Source: Erythrobacter cryptus DSM 12079 (GTDB lineage Bacteria > Pseudomonadota > Alphaproteobacteria > Sphingomonadales > Sphingomonadaceae). From it: DNA of 64,000 bases. Below, one piece after another: positions 26,625-35,519 of the stretch. Below the pieces are notes generated by a model. It was not told the DNA's origin and made no database searches. It saw only the letters and a list, made by a program, of their open reading frames with translations. How positions within the stretch are numbered: the first letter of the stretch is position 1; the number at the start of each line of letters is the position of its first letter. A program made the translations under genes and the position numbers. Location: the NCBI RefSeq assembly GCF_000422985.1, contig NZ_AUHC01000009.1, forward strand, positions 62,001-126,000. The letters run 5' to 3'.

Positions 26625-27314
26625 TCAGCGCCCGACCGGCGCTGCAGGGTTGCCCTGCTGCTGCTGCGCCGCGGCGGCCTGCTGCTGGGCGATCTGGGCG
26701 GCGATCAGGCGCTGCTGGATCTCCTGGAAAATCTGCACGCCTTCGCGGCTCGGCTTCCAATCGGCCGGCGGCACCACGCCCACGCTCGGCACCTTGGTGT
26801 TGAGCGCGGCGATCACCGCCTGGGTGATATCGGCTTCGGGCGGGGCGTAGAGCAGCGAACCGGGATCGACCACCAGCTTGATCTGCCGGGCCTTGATCAC
26901 TTCTTCCAGCGCAGCGCCATATTGCAGGAGGATCTGCTCGATCGCATAGACGCGCGCGCCATCGATCTGGTTGGCGATCGCCTGGATTTCCTGATCGAGC
27001 GTCTGGAGCTTGGTGTAATCCGGGGTGTTGCGCTTGGCCTCCAGTTCGGCGTCATCAACCTGCTTGTCGCCGTTCTTGTCGAAGGTGGCGAGCAGGGTCT
27101 GGCGCTCCTGCGCCTTGTTGCGGCGCAGCTCGGCCTGGGGCGCGTAGGTCTGGGCGATCTGCTCGTAAGCGGTCTGGAAGGCGCTGGTGCCGATGATCGT
27201 GCGCGAGATATCGACCGTGGCAAGCCGGCCTTCCACCTGCGCCTGGGCCGGCACGGCAGCAAGGGCGGCGAGCGCAAGGCCGGCCGGGGCGAAAAGTTTG
27301 GTGAGCATATTCAT
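26625..27314 (-). CDS. OmpH/Skp family periplasmic chaperone with an EF-hand-like loop
   Basis: 229 aa. A signal peptide ends near residue 26 (VPAQAQ). The rest is the OmpH/Skp fold, with long helical arms rich in Gln, Ala and charged residues. It should carry unfolded outer-membrane proteins to BamA, whose stop codon overlaps this start (TGATG). Unusually, a canonical EF-hand calcium loop lies in the arm region, Asp79-Lys-Asn81-Gly-Asp83-Lys-Gln85-Val-Asp87 to Glu90, with ligands at loop positions 1, 3, 5, 7, 9 and 12. The tail is Gln/Ala-rich, with short runs of glutamine. Confidence 0.88.
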   Translation of the reverse strand: MNMLTKLFAPAGLALAALAAVPAQAQVEGRLATVDISRTIIGTSAFQTAYEQIAQTYAPQAELRRNKAQERQTLLATFDKNGDKQVDDAELEAKRNTPDYTKLQTLDQEIQAIANQIDGARVYAIEQILLQYGAALEEVIKARQIKLVVDPGSLLYAPPEADITQAVIAALNTKVPSVGVVPPADWKPSREGVQIFQEIQQRLIAAQIAQQQAAAAQQQQGNPAAPVGR

Positions 27315-30082
27315 CAGAATTGGGTTCCTACGTTGAAGGTCAGGCGCCGTTCGTCATCGCCCGGCACCTTGCGGATGGTCTGGGCAAGGTCGATGCGGAA
27401 CGGCCCGAAGGGCGAGTTCCAGTTGACCCCGATCCCGGCGGTGATGCGCGGACTGGGCGAATCGCCGAGGAAGGTCTCCTTGATCCGGCTGCCCGGGCGG
27501 ATCGCCGGGGAATTGGCGCTGCCATCGGGCGCGAGCGGATTGGTGGTGCGGTCAAACACCGGCTGGCCATCGATCAGCACCGGCTGGCCATTGGCATCGA
27601 GGCGGCGGGTGAAATAGACGAGATTGCCGTTGGCATCGCGTTCCTGCACGCCGAAGGGATTGTCCTGGAGCACCGGCTGCTCCACCCCCCACAGCGCCCC
27701 GATATCGGTCCAGATCGAGGGCCTGAGGCCCAGCTCGCGCGCGCCCGAGCCGAGCGGGATCTCGAGCTCGGCCCGGCCGAGATAGTAGTTGCGCCCGCCG
27801 ATGGCATCATCGCGGGTCTGGTTGCGATCGGTGATGAGGATCGGCGGGCCGCCTTCAGGATCATCGACATAGGCCTGGGTGAGCACCCGCGGGCCAACCC
27901 CGCGGATGGCAAAGCCGCGGAACTGCGGCTCGCCGAGGAAGAAGCGGTCGGTGAGGAACACATCATCAACCCCCGCACCCGGCCGATCCTGGAGCGGGAT
28001 GATGGTGCCGCCCTCAGCCAGAAGCGAGAAGATGAAGCCCGAATTGCCCACCCGCCAGAACTGCTGGGCGCGTCCGCGGAAGCGCACATAGCGCACATCA
28101 CCCCCGAGCCCAGCAAATTCGGTGCTCAGCGTGACGCTGCGCCCCTGGGTCGGCCGAATGCGCGAGTTCAGGGAGTTGTAGTTGAGGCTGAGGCCAAGGA
28201 TCGAACTGAGCCGCGTGCCCAGCGCATCGCACAGGAAGCGCCCGGCCAGCAGCGGATCGCACTCGCGCACCCCGTCGCCATTGATATCGGAGAAGAACTG
28301 GTTCTCATCGAGCGAGACGTCATCATTGTTGAGCGTGTAGCTGCCGATCAGCGCCATGTATTCGGTCAGCGGCACCCCGACGCGCATCGAAAAGCCGGTG
28401 GTGGCCTGCTCGAAGGTGGTGTTGCGATCGCGGTTGGTGAAGTTGAAGCTGTTGAAATCGCGCCGGTAGATATCGATCCCGCCGGAGATGTTGCGATCGA
28501 AGATATAGGGCTCGGAAAAGCTCACCTGGGCCGAGCGCGAGAACTGCGAATAGTTGACCGAAAGGCCCACCGTCTGCCCGCGCCCGCGGAAATTGCGCTG
28601 GCGGATGGAGCCAGCAAGGATGAACTGCTCGATCGAGGAGAACCCGGCGGAGAACTGCAATTCGCCGGTGGGCTTTTCCTCGACATTGGCCTCGAGCACG
28701 ATGCGGTCGGGCGCGCTGCCCTCGACCTGCTTGACCTCGAAATTCTCCTGGAAATAGGCGAGTGAATTGATGCGGGCATTGGTGCGCTGCACCGCCAGGC
28801 TGTTGAAGGCATCGCCCTCGGCCAGGCGGAACTCGCGGCGGATCACCTTGTCCTGGGTGAGCGTGTTGCCGTTGACATCGATCCGCTCGACATAAACCCG
28901 CGGCGCCTCGCGCAGCAGGAACGTGACATTCATCTGCCGCTTGTCGGCATCGCGGCGGAAGCGCGGCTGCACATCGGCAAAGGCATAGCCGAAGCGCCCG
29001 GCCAGCTCGGTGAGCTGCTCAACCGTGTCCTCGACGGTCTTGGCATTGTACCAGTCGCCGGTCTTCATCGGCAGCTGGGCGCTCATGACCTCGCTGTCGA
29101 AGTCGCGCAACTGGCTGTCAACCTTGACTTCGCCGAAGGTGTAGCGCTCACCCTCCTCGACCACATAGGTGATGATGAAGTCGCGCTGGTCCGGGGTCAG
29201 CTCGGCCACGGCCGAGACCACGCGGAAATCGGCATAGCCATTGGTGAGGTAGAACTGGCGCAGCTTCTGCTGGTCGAAGGCCAGCCGATCGGGATCGTAG
29301 CTGGTGTTCGAGCTGAAGAAGCGGGTCAGGCGCGCCTGCTTGGTCACCATCTCGCCGCGCAGCTCGCCATCGGAAAACTTCTCGTTGCCGAGGATGTTGA
29401 TCTGTCTGACCTTGGACTTGGGCCCCTCGCTGATCTCGAAGATGATATCGACGCGGTTCTGCGGCAGCTGCACCAACTTGGGCTCGACCTTGGCGGCAAA
29501 GCGGCCCTGGCGCTTGTAAAGCTCGATGATGCGGGCCACGTCCGCACGCACCTTGGAACGGGTGAAGATCTGGCGCGGGGCGAGCTTGATCTCGGGCAGG
29601 ATCTTGTCGTTCTTGAGCCGCTGGTTGCCTTCCAGCACGATGCGGTTGATCACCGGGTTTTCAACGACGGTGATCACCACGTTGCCGTTGTCATTGCGGA
29701 TGCTGGTGTTGGCGAACAGTTCGGTGGCGCCCAGGTCCTTGATCGCCTCGTCGGCGGCAAGCGCGGTATATTCCTGCCCGACGCGCAGGCGGATGTAGCT
29801 CAGGATGGTGGTGGGCTCGAGCCTTTCGGCCCCGACCACGCTGATGCTGCGGATGATGTTGCCGCGCTCGGCCGGTGCAGGAGCCGGGGCCGGGGCCGGA
29901 GAGGGGGCGGGAGCCGGGGCCTGCTCCTGCGCCAGCGCCATGCCGGGCAGGCCGGCAAGCAGCGAACCGCCACACAGCAAGGCGGCAAGGCGCGCGCGGC
30001 GCGCCCCCCCCGGTGCCGCAGCGCTGCCCCGCGCCGGATTGCCATGGACCGGCGCCACCACCGTCTCGCTCGATGCGTTCAT
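27314..30082 (-). CDS. bamA: outer membrane protein assembly factor BamA
   Basis: About 922 aa. Essential outer-membrane insertase. A long N-terminal signal region (hydrophobic core about residues 33-50) and a Pro-Ala repeat linker (about 52-72) precede five POTRA domains (about 80-430) and a 16-strand barrel (about 460-922) ending in phenylalanine. The barrel includes the conserved loop-6 VRGF/IRG-type motif (GFAIRGVGPR). The start was set at the ATG giving MNASSETVV; the longer frame upstream is basic and not signal-like. The N-terminal part is longer than in E. coli (810 aa). It is preceded by a 231-bp gap after rseP and coupled to ompH by TGATG. Confidence 0.95.
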   Translation of the reverse strand: MNASSETVVAPVHGNPARGSAAAPGGARRARLAALLCGGSLLAGLPGMALAQEQAPAPAPSPAPAPAPAPAERGNIIRSISVVGAERLEPTTILSYIRLRVGQEYTALAADEAIKDLGATELFANTSIRNDNGNVVITVVENPVINRIVLEGNQRLKNDKILPEIKLAPRQIFTRSKVRADVARIIELYKRQGRFAAKVEPKLVQLPQNRVDIIFEISEGPKSKVRQINILGNEKFSDGELRGEMVTKQARLTRFFSSNTSYDPDRLAFDQQKLRQFYLTNGYADFRVVSAVAELTPDQRDFIITYVVEEGERYTFGEVKVDSQLRDFDSEVMSAQLPMKTGDWYNAKTVEDTVEQLTELAGRFGYAFADVQPRFRRDADKRQMNVTFLLREAPRVYVERIDVNGNTLTQDKVIRREFRLAEGDAFNSLAVQRTNARINSLAYFQENFEVKQVEGSAPDRIVLEANVEEKPTGELQFSAGFSSIEQFILAGSIRQRNFRGRGQTVGLSVNYSQFSRSAQVSFSEPYIFDRNISGGIDIYRRDFNSFNFTNRDRNTTFEQATTGFSMRVGVPLTEYMALIGSYTLNNDDVSLDENQFFSDINGDGVRECDPLLAGRFLCDALGTRLSSILGLSLNYNSLNSRIRPTQGRSVTLSTEFAGLGGDVRYVRFRGRAQQFWRVGNSGFIFSLLAEGGTIIPLQDRPGAGVDDVFLTDRFFLGEPQFRGFAIRGVGPRVLTQAYVDDPEGGPPILITDRNQTRDDAIGGRNYYLGRAELEIPLGSGARELGLRPSIWTDIGALWGVEQPVLQDNPFGVQERDANGNLVYFTRRLDANGQPVLIDGQPVFDRTTNPLAPDGSANSPAIRPGSRIKETFLGDSPSPRITAGIGVNWNSPFGPFRIDLAQTIRKVPGDDERRLTFNVGTQF

Positions 30083-30313
30083 GCCGCTAAAATCCCGTCT
30101 TCTTCCTTGCTGCCCGCGCCCCTGCGACGGACACGCCTCGCCGACTCTCAGGCCGGATGCCTGCCCCCCCGCCGTGCCGTCCCGCTGCGGCGCCAGCATC
30201 TCGGCCCTCGCCTGTGCCCGATGTGCCGAGCGCAATCAAGCCGCGAGGGTGGCACGGCTGCGACTGGACGCGCGCTTTCCCCGGCAAAGCGCAGGAGCGC
30301 GGACGCAATGCGC

Positions 30314-31435
30314 TCAGCTGCCGAACAAGGGGAGCGAAAAGAGGTCATTCACCGTCACCACCGCCATCAGCATCAGCACCAGCGCGATCCCGGTGCGATA
30401 GGCCCATTCGGTCGCCTGCGGCCCCACCGGCTTGCGGCGGATCGCCTCGGCCAGATAGAACATCAGGTGCCCGCCATCGAGCGCGGGGATTGGCAAGAAG
30501 TTGATGAATGCCAAATTAAGCGAAATGAGCGCGGCGAAGTGGACGAAGGCCGCCACCCCCATGCTCATCTGCTCGCCCGAATATTTGGCGATCTTGATCG
30601 GCCCGCCCAGCTCCTTGACCGAGCGATCGCCGCTGATGATCTGCTTGATACCGGTGACCATCAGCAAGGTGAAATCCCAGCTCTGCTTGACCCCGAGCCC
30701 GATCGCCTCGAGCGGGCCGACCTTCTCAAGCACGAATTTCCCGCCCACCGGCGCCACCCCGATCAGGCCCTCGGTGCTGACATTGCCGAAATTGTCGCGC
30801 CGCTCCACCCGCGCCGTGGTCACGGCAACATCGCGCGTCGTCCCATCGCGCGCGACGGTAAAGACCATGCGCTTGCCCGGGTGGAGCGCCACCTTGGTCT
30901 TGATATCGGTGAAATCGCGCACCGGCCGCCCGTCGATCGCCACCACCACATCGCCCACCTTGAGCCCGGCGGCAGCCGCAGGACTGTTTGCGGTGAAGGC
31001 GCCGATGGTGCGCGAATCCTCGGGATCGACCAGCGTGGGCTTGCCGAGAATGGCAAAGAAGGCGGCAAAGATCGCCACCGCCACCACGAGGTTGGTGACC
31101 GGGCCGGCCGCGACGATCAGCGCGCGCTTCCACAGCGCCGCGGCCTGAAAGGCGCCTTCCTCCACCGCGGCGGATGGATCGGGCACGCTGGCCGGGTTCA
31201 TGTCGCCCTTGAACTGGACATAGCCCCCCAGCGGCAGCGCCGAGAGCTTCCAGCGGGTGCCGTGGCGATCGGTAAAGCCGAAAAGCTCGCGCCCGAAGCC
31301 GACCGAGAAGGCCTCGGCCTTGACCCCGAACAGCCGGCCCACGAGCAGGTGGCCAAGCTCGTGCACGGTCACCAGCGGGCCCAGCAGCAGCAGGAAGCCC
31401 ACGACATACATCCAGAAGGGCGGGCTATCCAACAA
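30314..31435 (-). CDS. rseP: site-2 zinc metalloprotease RseP
   Basis: About 373 aa intramembrane protease that cleaves membrane-bound anti-sigma factors and leftover signal peptides. The zinc site HELGH (His25, Glu26, His29) lies in the first membrane helix, a PDZ domain follows (about 120-210), and the second metal motif LDGGH is near the C-terminus. No ATG gives the correct N-terminus: the first ATG (31411) starts only 16 residues before HELGH and has no ribosome site. The TTG at 31435, with GGAG ten bases upstream, was chosen. This makes the gene overlap the end of dxr by 11 bp. Confidence 0.9.
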   Translation of the reverse strand: MLDSPPFWMYVVGFLLLLGPLVTVHELGHLLVGRLFGVKAEAFSVGFGRELFGFTDRHGTRWKLSALPLGGYVQFKGDMNPASVPDPSAAVEEGAFQAAALWKRALIVAAGPVTNLVVAVAIFAAFFAILGKPTLVDPEDSRTIGAFTANSPAAAAGLKVGDVVVAIDGRPVRDFTDIKTKVALHPGKRMVFTVARDGTTRDVAVTTARVERRDNFGNVSTEGLIGVAPVGGKFVLEKVGPLEAIGLGVKQSWDFTLLMVTGIKQIISGDRSVKELGGPIKIAKYSGEQMSMGVAAFVHFAALISLNLAFINFLPIPALDGGHLMFYLAEAIRRKPVGPQATEWAYRTGIALVLMLMAVVTVNDLFSLPLFGS

Positions 31436-32594
31436 GGGCGGGATTCTCCAGCAGGCGCTGTGCTTCACGCCGCGCCGATTGATCGATCGCCAGCACGTCC
31501 TCGAGGCTGGCGGGCGCAGCGCCGAGCGGGCTGCGCTCCAGGGTTTCCTCCACCAATGCCGCAATGTGGGTGAACCGCAACTGACCGGCAAGGAAGGCGG
31601 CCACCGCCACCTCGTTGGCGGCATTGAGGATCGCCGGCGCGGCGCCGCCCGCGGCCAGCGCCTCGCGCGCCAGGCGGGTGGCGGGGAAGCGCTCCTCGTC
31701 GGGCGCGTGGAAGGTGAGTTCGCCGATGGCGGCAAGATCGAGCGGGCCGAGCGGGGTTTCCATCCGCTCGGGCCAGGCCAGGCACGAGGCGATCGGCACC
31801 CGCATGTCCGAAGGGCCAAGCTGGGCAAGGGTCGAACGGTCGCGGAACTCGACCATCGAATGGATCACGCTTTGCGGGTGGATGACAATCGAGAGCTTGT
31901 CGAGCCCCACCGGAAAGAGGTGATAGGCCTCGATATATTCAAGGCCCTTGTTCATCATCGTGGCCGAATCGACGCTGATCTTGGCCCCCATCGACCAATT
32001 GGGATGGGCAATCGCCTCGGCCGGGGTGGCGGTGTGGAGCCGCTCGGCGCTCCAGGTGCGCAAGGGCCCGCCGCTCGCGGTGAGGGTGATGCGCGCGACA
32101 TCGGCGATGCGGTTGCCGGCAAGGCACTGGAAGATGGCGTTGTGTTCCGAATCGGTCGGAAGCAAGGTGGCGCCGTGGCGCGCCACCGCCGCCATCAGCA
32201 CCTCGCCGGCCGAAACCAGCGCCTCCTTGTTGGCAAGCGCGATGGTGCCGCCGCGCTCGACCGCGGCCATGACCGGCGCGAGGCCCGCACAGCCGACGAT
32301 CGCCGCCACCGTCATGTCCACCGGCCGCGCCGCCGCCTCGATCAGCGCCGCGCGCCCGCCCGCCGCGGCGATCCCGGTGCCGGCGAGCGCGTCACGCAGC
32401 TCGGGCAGGCAGGCCTCGTCCCCCACCACCGCAAGCCGCGCATCGAACTCGATCGCGAGCGCGGCAAGCTGGGCGGCGCTGCACTGGGCGGTGAGCGCCT
32501 CGATCTGCCAGGCCGCGCGGTTGCGCCGCACCAGATCGAGCGTCGATGCCCCGATCGAGCCGGTCGCGCCAAGCAGGGTGAGCGTGCGCGTCAT
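31425..32594 (-). CDS. dxr: 1-deoxy-D-xylulose 5-phosphate reductoisomerase
   Basis: About 389 aa NADPH-dependent enzyme of the MEP pathway for isoprenoid precursors. NADPH-binding GATGSIGAST is at residues 7-16, LTASGGPLR and the flexible-loop and metal-site motifs (SVDSATMMNKGLE and the downstream IHPQSVIHSMVEF) are in place. The start ATG at 32594 follows cdsA by 7 bp. It sits in the classic order uppS-cdsA-dxr-rseP. Its product feeds the polyprenyl synthases UppS and the one encoded at 61.2 kb in this window. Confidence 0.97.
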   Translation of the reverse strand: MTRTLTLLGATGSIGASTLDLVRRNRAAWQIEALTAQCSAAQLAALAIEFDARLAVVGDEACLPELRDALAGTGIAAAGGRAALIEAAARPVDMTVAAIVGCAGLAPVMAAVERGGTIALANKEALVSAGEVLMAAVARHGATLLPTDSEHNAIFQCLAGNRIADVARITLTASGGPLRTWSAERLHTATPAEAIAHPNWSMGAKISVDSATMMNKGLEYIEAYHLFPVGLDKLSIVIHPQSVIHSMVEFRDRSTLAQLGPSDMRVPIASCLAWPERMETPLGPLDLAAIGELTFHAPDEERFPATRLAREALAAGGAAPAILNAANEVAVAAFLAGQLRFTHIAALVEETLERSPLGAAPASLEDVLAIDQSARREAQRLLENPALVG

Positions 32595-32601
32595 CTGCCC
32601 A

Positions 32602-33366
32602 TCATCCCAGCAAAAGGGGCAGCGTGGCAATCACAAACAGCACGAAGAACACCGCGATGAAGCCATCGAGCCGGTCAAACAGCCCGCCATGTCCCGGAAT
32701 GAGATGGCCCGAATCCTTCACCCCGGCGCGCCGCTTCATCCAGCTTTCAAAGAAATCCCCGGCCTGGGCGATGAGCGCGATCAGCACCCCGCCGAGCACC
32801 GCCATGCCGAGCGCCCCGACCGTGTAGCCCGGCACCGCCGCGGGGCCGAAATCGCTGATCTCGACGCCCACGCCGACGAGCGCGGCAAGCGCGGCGCCGC
32901 CGCCGAGGCCCGCCCAGGTCTTGGCCGGGCTGATCCGGGGCGCGATCTTCGGCCCGCCGATCGCGCGCCCGGCGAAATAGGCGCCGACATCGACCGCCAC
33001 GATCGGCAGGATGAAGGCGACGAGCACCTCGAGCGGGCCATAGCCCGAGGCTGAGGGATCGAGCGGGAGCACCTGGCGCCCGTTGCGCACCACCAGCATG
33101 GCCAGCGCCGCCCCGCCGATATAGATCACCCCGGCAAAGAACCACAGCGTCTCGCCCAAAAGCGACAGGCCAAAGCGGCTCACCAGCCGGTTCCACTCCC
33201 ACAGCAGCCCGAGCGCGAGCGCGCCCACCAGCAGCGTCCACACCCAGCCGCCCAGCCACAGCGCCCCGCCCGCCACCACCAGCATGACGATGGCGCTGGC
33301 AAGGCGCACCGGCAGATCGGACACCCCTGCCCTCACATCGCGCACCCGGTCGCTATCTTCCGCCAT
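32602..33366 (-). CDS. cdsA: phosphatidate cytidylyltransferase
   Basis: About 254 aa, eight membrane helices. Makes CDP-diacylglycerol from phosphatidate and CTP, the substrate of PgsA and Pss also encoded in this window. The CdsA signature is near the C-terminus: SxAKTWAG, then DSGHLIPGHGGLFDRLDG. The start ATG at 33366 lies inside the end of uppS (14-bp overlap). A longer upstream frame is a shadow of uppS. Confidence 0.95.
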   Translation of the reverse strand: MAEDSDRVRDVRAGVSDLPVRLASAIVMLVVAGGALWLGGWVWTLLVGALALGLLWEWNRLVSRFGLSLLGETLWFFAGVIYIGGAALAMLVVRNGRQVLPLDPSASGYGPLEVLVAFILPIVAVDVGAYFAGRAIGGPKIAPRISPAKTWAGLGGGAALAALVGVGVEISDFGPAAVPGYTVGALGMAVLGGVLIALIAQAGDFFESWMKRRAGVKDSGHLIPGHGGLFDRLDGFIAVFFVLFVIATLPLLLG

Positions 33367-34045
33367 AGCGTCGCTCCCTGCGGGCAAAATCATCAAGCGC
33401 TTGGGCAAGATGCGCTGGCTCGAAATCGGGCCAGAGCGTCTCGACAAACAGCATCTCGGCATAGGCCGCCTGCCACAGCAGGAAATTGGACAGGCGGATC
33501 TCCCCGCTGGTGCGGATGAGAAGGTCAAGCGGGGGCAGATCGGCGGTATCGAGATGGGCGGCGATGGTCTCGATCGTCACGTCCCCCTCGGCCGCCGCCT
33601 TGGCCGCGGCCCGGGCAATCTCGTGCTGGCCGCCGTAATTGAGCGCCACCGCGAGGGTGCGCTTGCCCTCGGCGGTGCGGGCCAGCGCGTCTTCGAGCAT
33701 GGCGACAATATCAGGAGCAAGCGCCCGCCAGTCGCCGATGATCTTGAGCCTGACCTTGTTGGCGACGAATTCCTCGAGGTCGGATTTGATGAACCGGCGC
33801 ATCAGGTTCATCAGATCATCGACCTCCTCGTCGGGCCGCTTCCAGTTTTCCGAGGAGAAGGCATAGAGGGTGAGGCATTCGAGGCCCGTCGGCTCGAGGC
33901 TGCGCACCAGCCGCCGCACCGCCTCGACCCCGCGCTGGTGGCCGACCGCGCGCGGCAGGCCCCGCTGCTTGGCCCAGCGGCCATTGCCATCCATGATGAT
34001 GGCGACATGGCGGGCGCGCGATTGCTGCAAGCTGTCCCCCTTCAT
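33353..34045 (-). CDS. uppS: undecaprenyl diphosphate synthase
   Basis: 230 aa cis-prenyltransferase adding eight isoprene units to farnesyl diphosphate for the undecaprenyl carrier of peptidoglycan synthesis. Catalytic Asp19 is in the IIMDGNGRWA motif, and the C-terminal RTSGEIRLSNFLLWQ segment is present. The ATG at 34045 follows frr by 14 bp. Length is normal for the family. Confidence 0.97.
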   Translation of the reverse strand: MKGDSLQQSRARHVAIIMDGNGRWAKQRGLPRAVGHQRGVEAVRRLVRSLEPTGLECLTLYAFSSENWKRPDEEVDDLMNLMRRFIKSDLEEFVANKVRLKIIGDWRALAPDIVAMLEDALARTAEGKRTLAVALNYGGQHEIARAAAKAAAEGDVTIETIAAHLDTADLPPLDLLIRTSGEIRLSNFLLWQAAYAEMLFVETLWPDFEPAHLAQALDDFARRERRYGGR

Positions 34046-34059
34046 CCGCCGCGACCCGC

Positions 34060-34617
34060 TTACTGGCTCAGGATTTCCTGCTCCTTCTTGGCGGCGGCCT
34101 CGTCGGCTTCCTTCACATATTGGTCGGTGAGCTTCTGCACCTCGTCCTCGCGGCGCTTGCGCTCGTCCTCGGAGATTTCCTTTTTCTTCTCGTCGGCCTT
34201 GAGGCTTTCCATCGCGTCGCGGCGCACGTTGCGGATCGCGATCTTGGCCTTCTCGGCATATTGGCCGGCAAGCTTGGCGAGTTCCTTGCGGCGCTCCTGG
34301 GTGAGATCGGGGATCGGCAGGCGCAGCGTCTGCCCGTCGATGATCGGGTTGAGGCCGAGATTGGCATGGGCGATGCCCTTCTCCACCGCGGTCATGTTGG
34401 CGCGGTCCCACACCTGCACCGAGAGCATCCGCGGCTCGGGCGCCGAGACCGTGGCGACCTGGTTCAAGGGCATCATCGCGCCATAGACCTCGACCACCAC
34501 CGGATCGAGCAGGCTGGTGTTGGCGCGGCCGGTGCGCAGGCCCTGCAGATCGCTCTTGAGCGCTTCGACCGCGCCCTTCATCCGGCGTTCGACATCGGCC
34601 TTGTCATATTGCGGCAT
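34060..34617 (-). CDS. frr: ribosome recycling factor
   Basis: 185 aa two-domain protein (three-helix bundle plus alpha/beta domain) that, with EF-G, splits post-termination ribosomes. Family motifs include LRTGRAN near residue 27, LNQVATVSAPEPRML and the C-terminal Asp-rich EDERKRREDEVQ helix. It is 21 bp after pyrH, the usual order. Confidence 0.98.
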   Translation of the reverse strand: MPQYDKADVERRMKGAVEALKSDLQGLRTGRANTSLLDPVVVEVYGAMMPLNQVATVSAPEPRMLSVQVWDRANMTAVEKGIAHANLGLNPIIDGQTLRLPIPDLTQERRKELAKLAGQYAEKAKIAIRNVRRDAMESLKADEKKKEISEDERKRREDEVQKLTDQYVKEADEAAAKKEQEILSQ

Positions 34618-34638
34618 GGCTGGGGTTCCTTCGCTCTT

Positions 34639-35358
34639 TCAGCTGTCTTGCACGATGGTCTGCACGCCCTTGCCGGCAAGCACGCGGGCAAGGTTGCCCT
34701 TCTCGCGGATCGAAAAGACCACGATGGGGATCTTGTTGTCGCGGCACAGCGCCACGGCCGAGGCGTCCATCACCTTGAGATTGTCGGCGAGCACCCGGTC
34801 GTAAGCGACGGTATCGAAACGGATTGCCTTGGGATTGAGCTTGGGATCGCTGTCATAGACCCCATCGACGCTGGTGCCCTTCAAAAGCGCGTCGCACTTC
34901 ATTTCCGCAGCCCGCAGCGCCGCGCCGCTGTCGGTGGTGAAATAAGGCGCGCCCACGCCCGCGGCAAAGATCACCACCCGGCCCTTTTCAAGGTGGCGCT
35001 CGGCCCGGCGGCGGATCACCGGCTCGCACACCTGGTCCATCTGGATCGCGCTCTGCACCCGGGTTTCAACCCCCAGCTGCTCGAGCGCGTTCTGCATGGC
35101 GAGCGCGTTCATCACCGTCGCCAGCATACCCATGTAATCGGCCTGGGCGCGGTCCATCCCCTTGGCTGCCCCCGCCATGCCGCGAAAGATGTTGCCGCCC
35201 CCGATGACGAGGCAGATTTCAAGCCCCGTGTCCTTGGCCGCCTTCACCTCCTTGGCCAGTTCGGCGACGAATTCGGGATCGATCCCGAACTGCTGATTGC
35301 CCATCAGCACCTCGCCCGAAAGCTTCAGGAGCACGCGCTTGAGCGGGGGGAGAGACAT
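34639..35358 (-). CDS. pyrH: UMP kinase
   Basis: 239 aa amino-acid-kinase-fold enzyme phosphorylating UMP to [12 protein letters not shown] and the [10 protein letters not shown] segment form the nucleotide-binding core, followed by the [14 protein letters not shown] segment. The ATG at 35358 (MSLPPLKRV) was chosen; an upstream start at 35400 would add an unrelated tail. A strong hairpin separates it from tsf, so it likely has its own promoter within 35359-35462. Confidence 0.97.
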   Translation of the reverse strand: MSLPPLKRVLLKLSGEVLMGNQQFGIDPEFVAELAKEVKAAKDTGLEICLVIGGGNIFRGMAGAAKGMDRAQADYMGMLATVMNALAMQNALEQLGVETRVQSAIQMDQVCEPVIRRRAERHLEKGRVVIFAAGVGAPYFTTDSGAALRAAEMKCDALLKGTSVDGVYDSDPKLNPKAIRFDTVAYDRVLADNLKVMDASAVALCRDNKIPIVVFSIREKGNLARVLAGKGVQTIVQDS

Positions 35359-35462
35359 GGGGGCGATGGGCTCCGGGCTGAAATCTCGGGTGCGGCGCAC
35401 TTAACGGGCAATCGCCCGCAGCGCAAAGGGTAAGCTGCAAGGGGCGGGCGGCGGTTCCACGC

Positions 35463-35500
35463 AAACGGCCGCCGCAGCATGAGGGCTGCGACGGCCGCAA
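35463..35500 (-). terminator. terminator after tsf
   Basis: A 13-bp stem (35466-35478 pairing with 35485-35497, one G-T wobble) with a 6-base loop, followed on the minus strand by GTTTGC. It starts about 20 bp after the tsf stop and would end the rpsB-tsf transcript before pyrH. Confidence 0.8.
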
Positions 35501-35519
35501 TGCCTGGCGCCGGGGGGGA

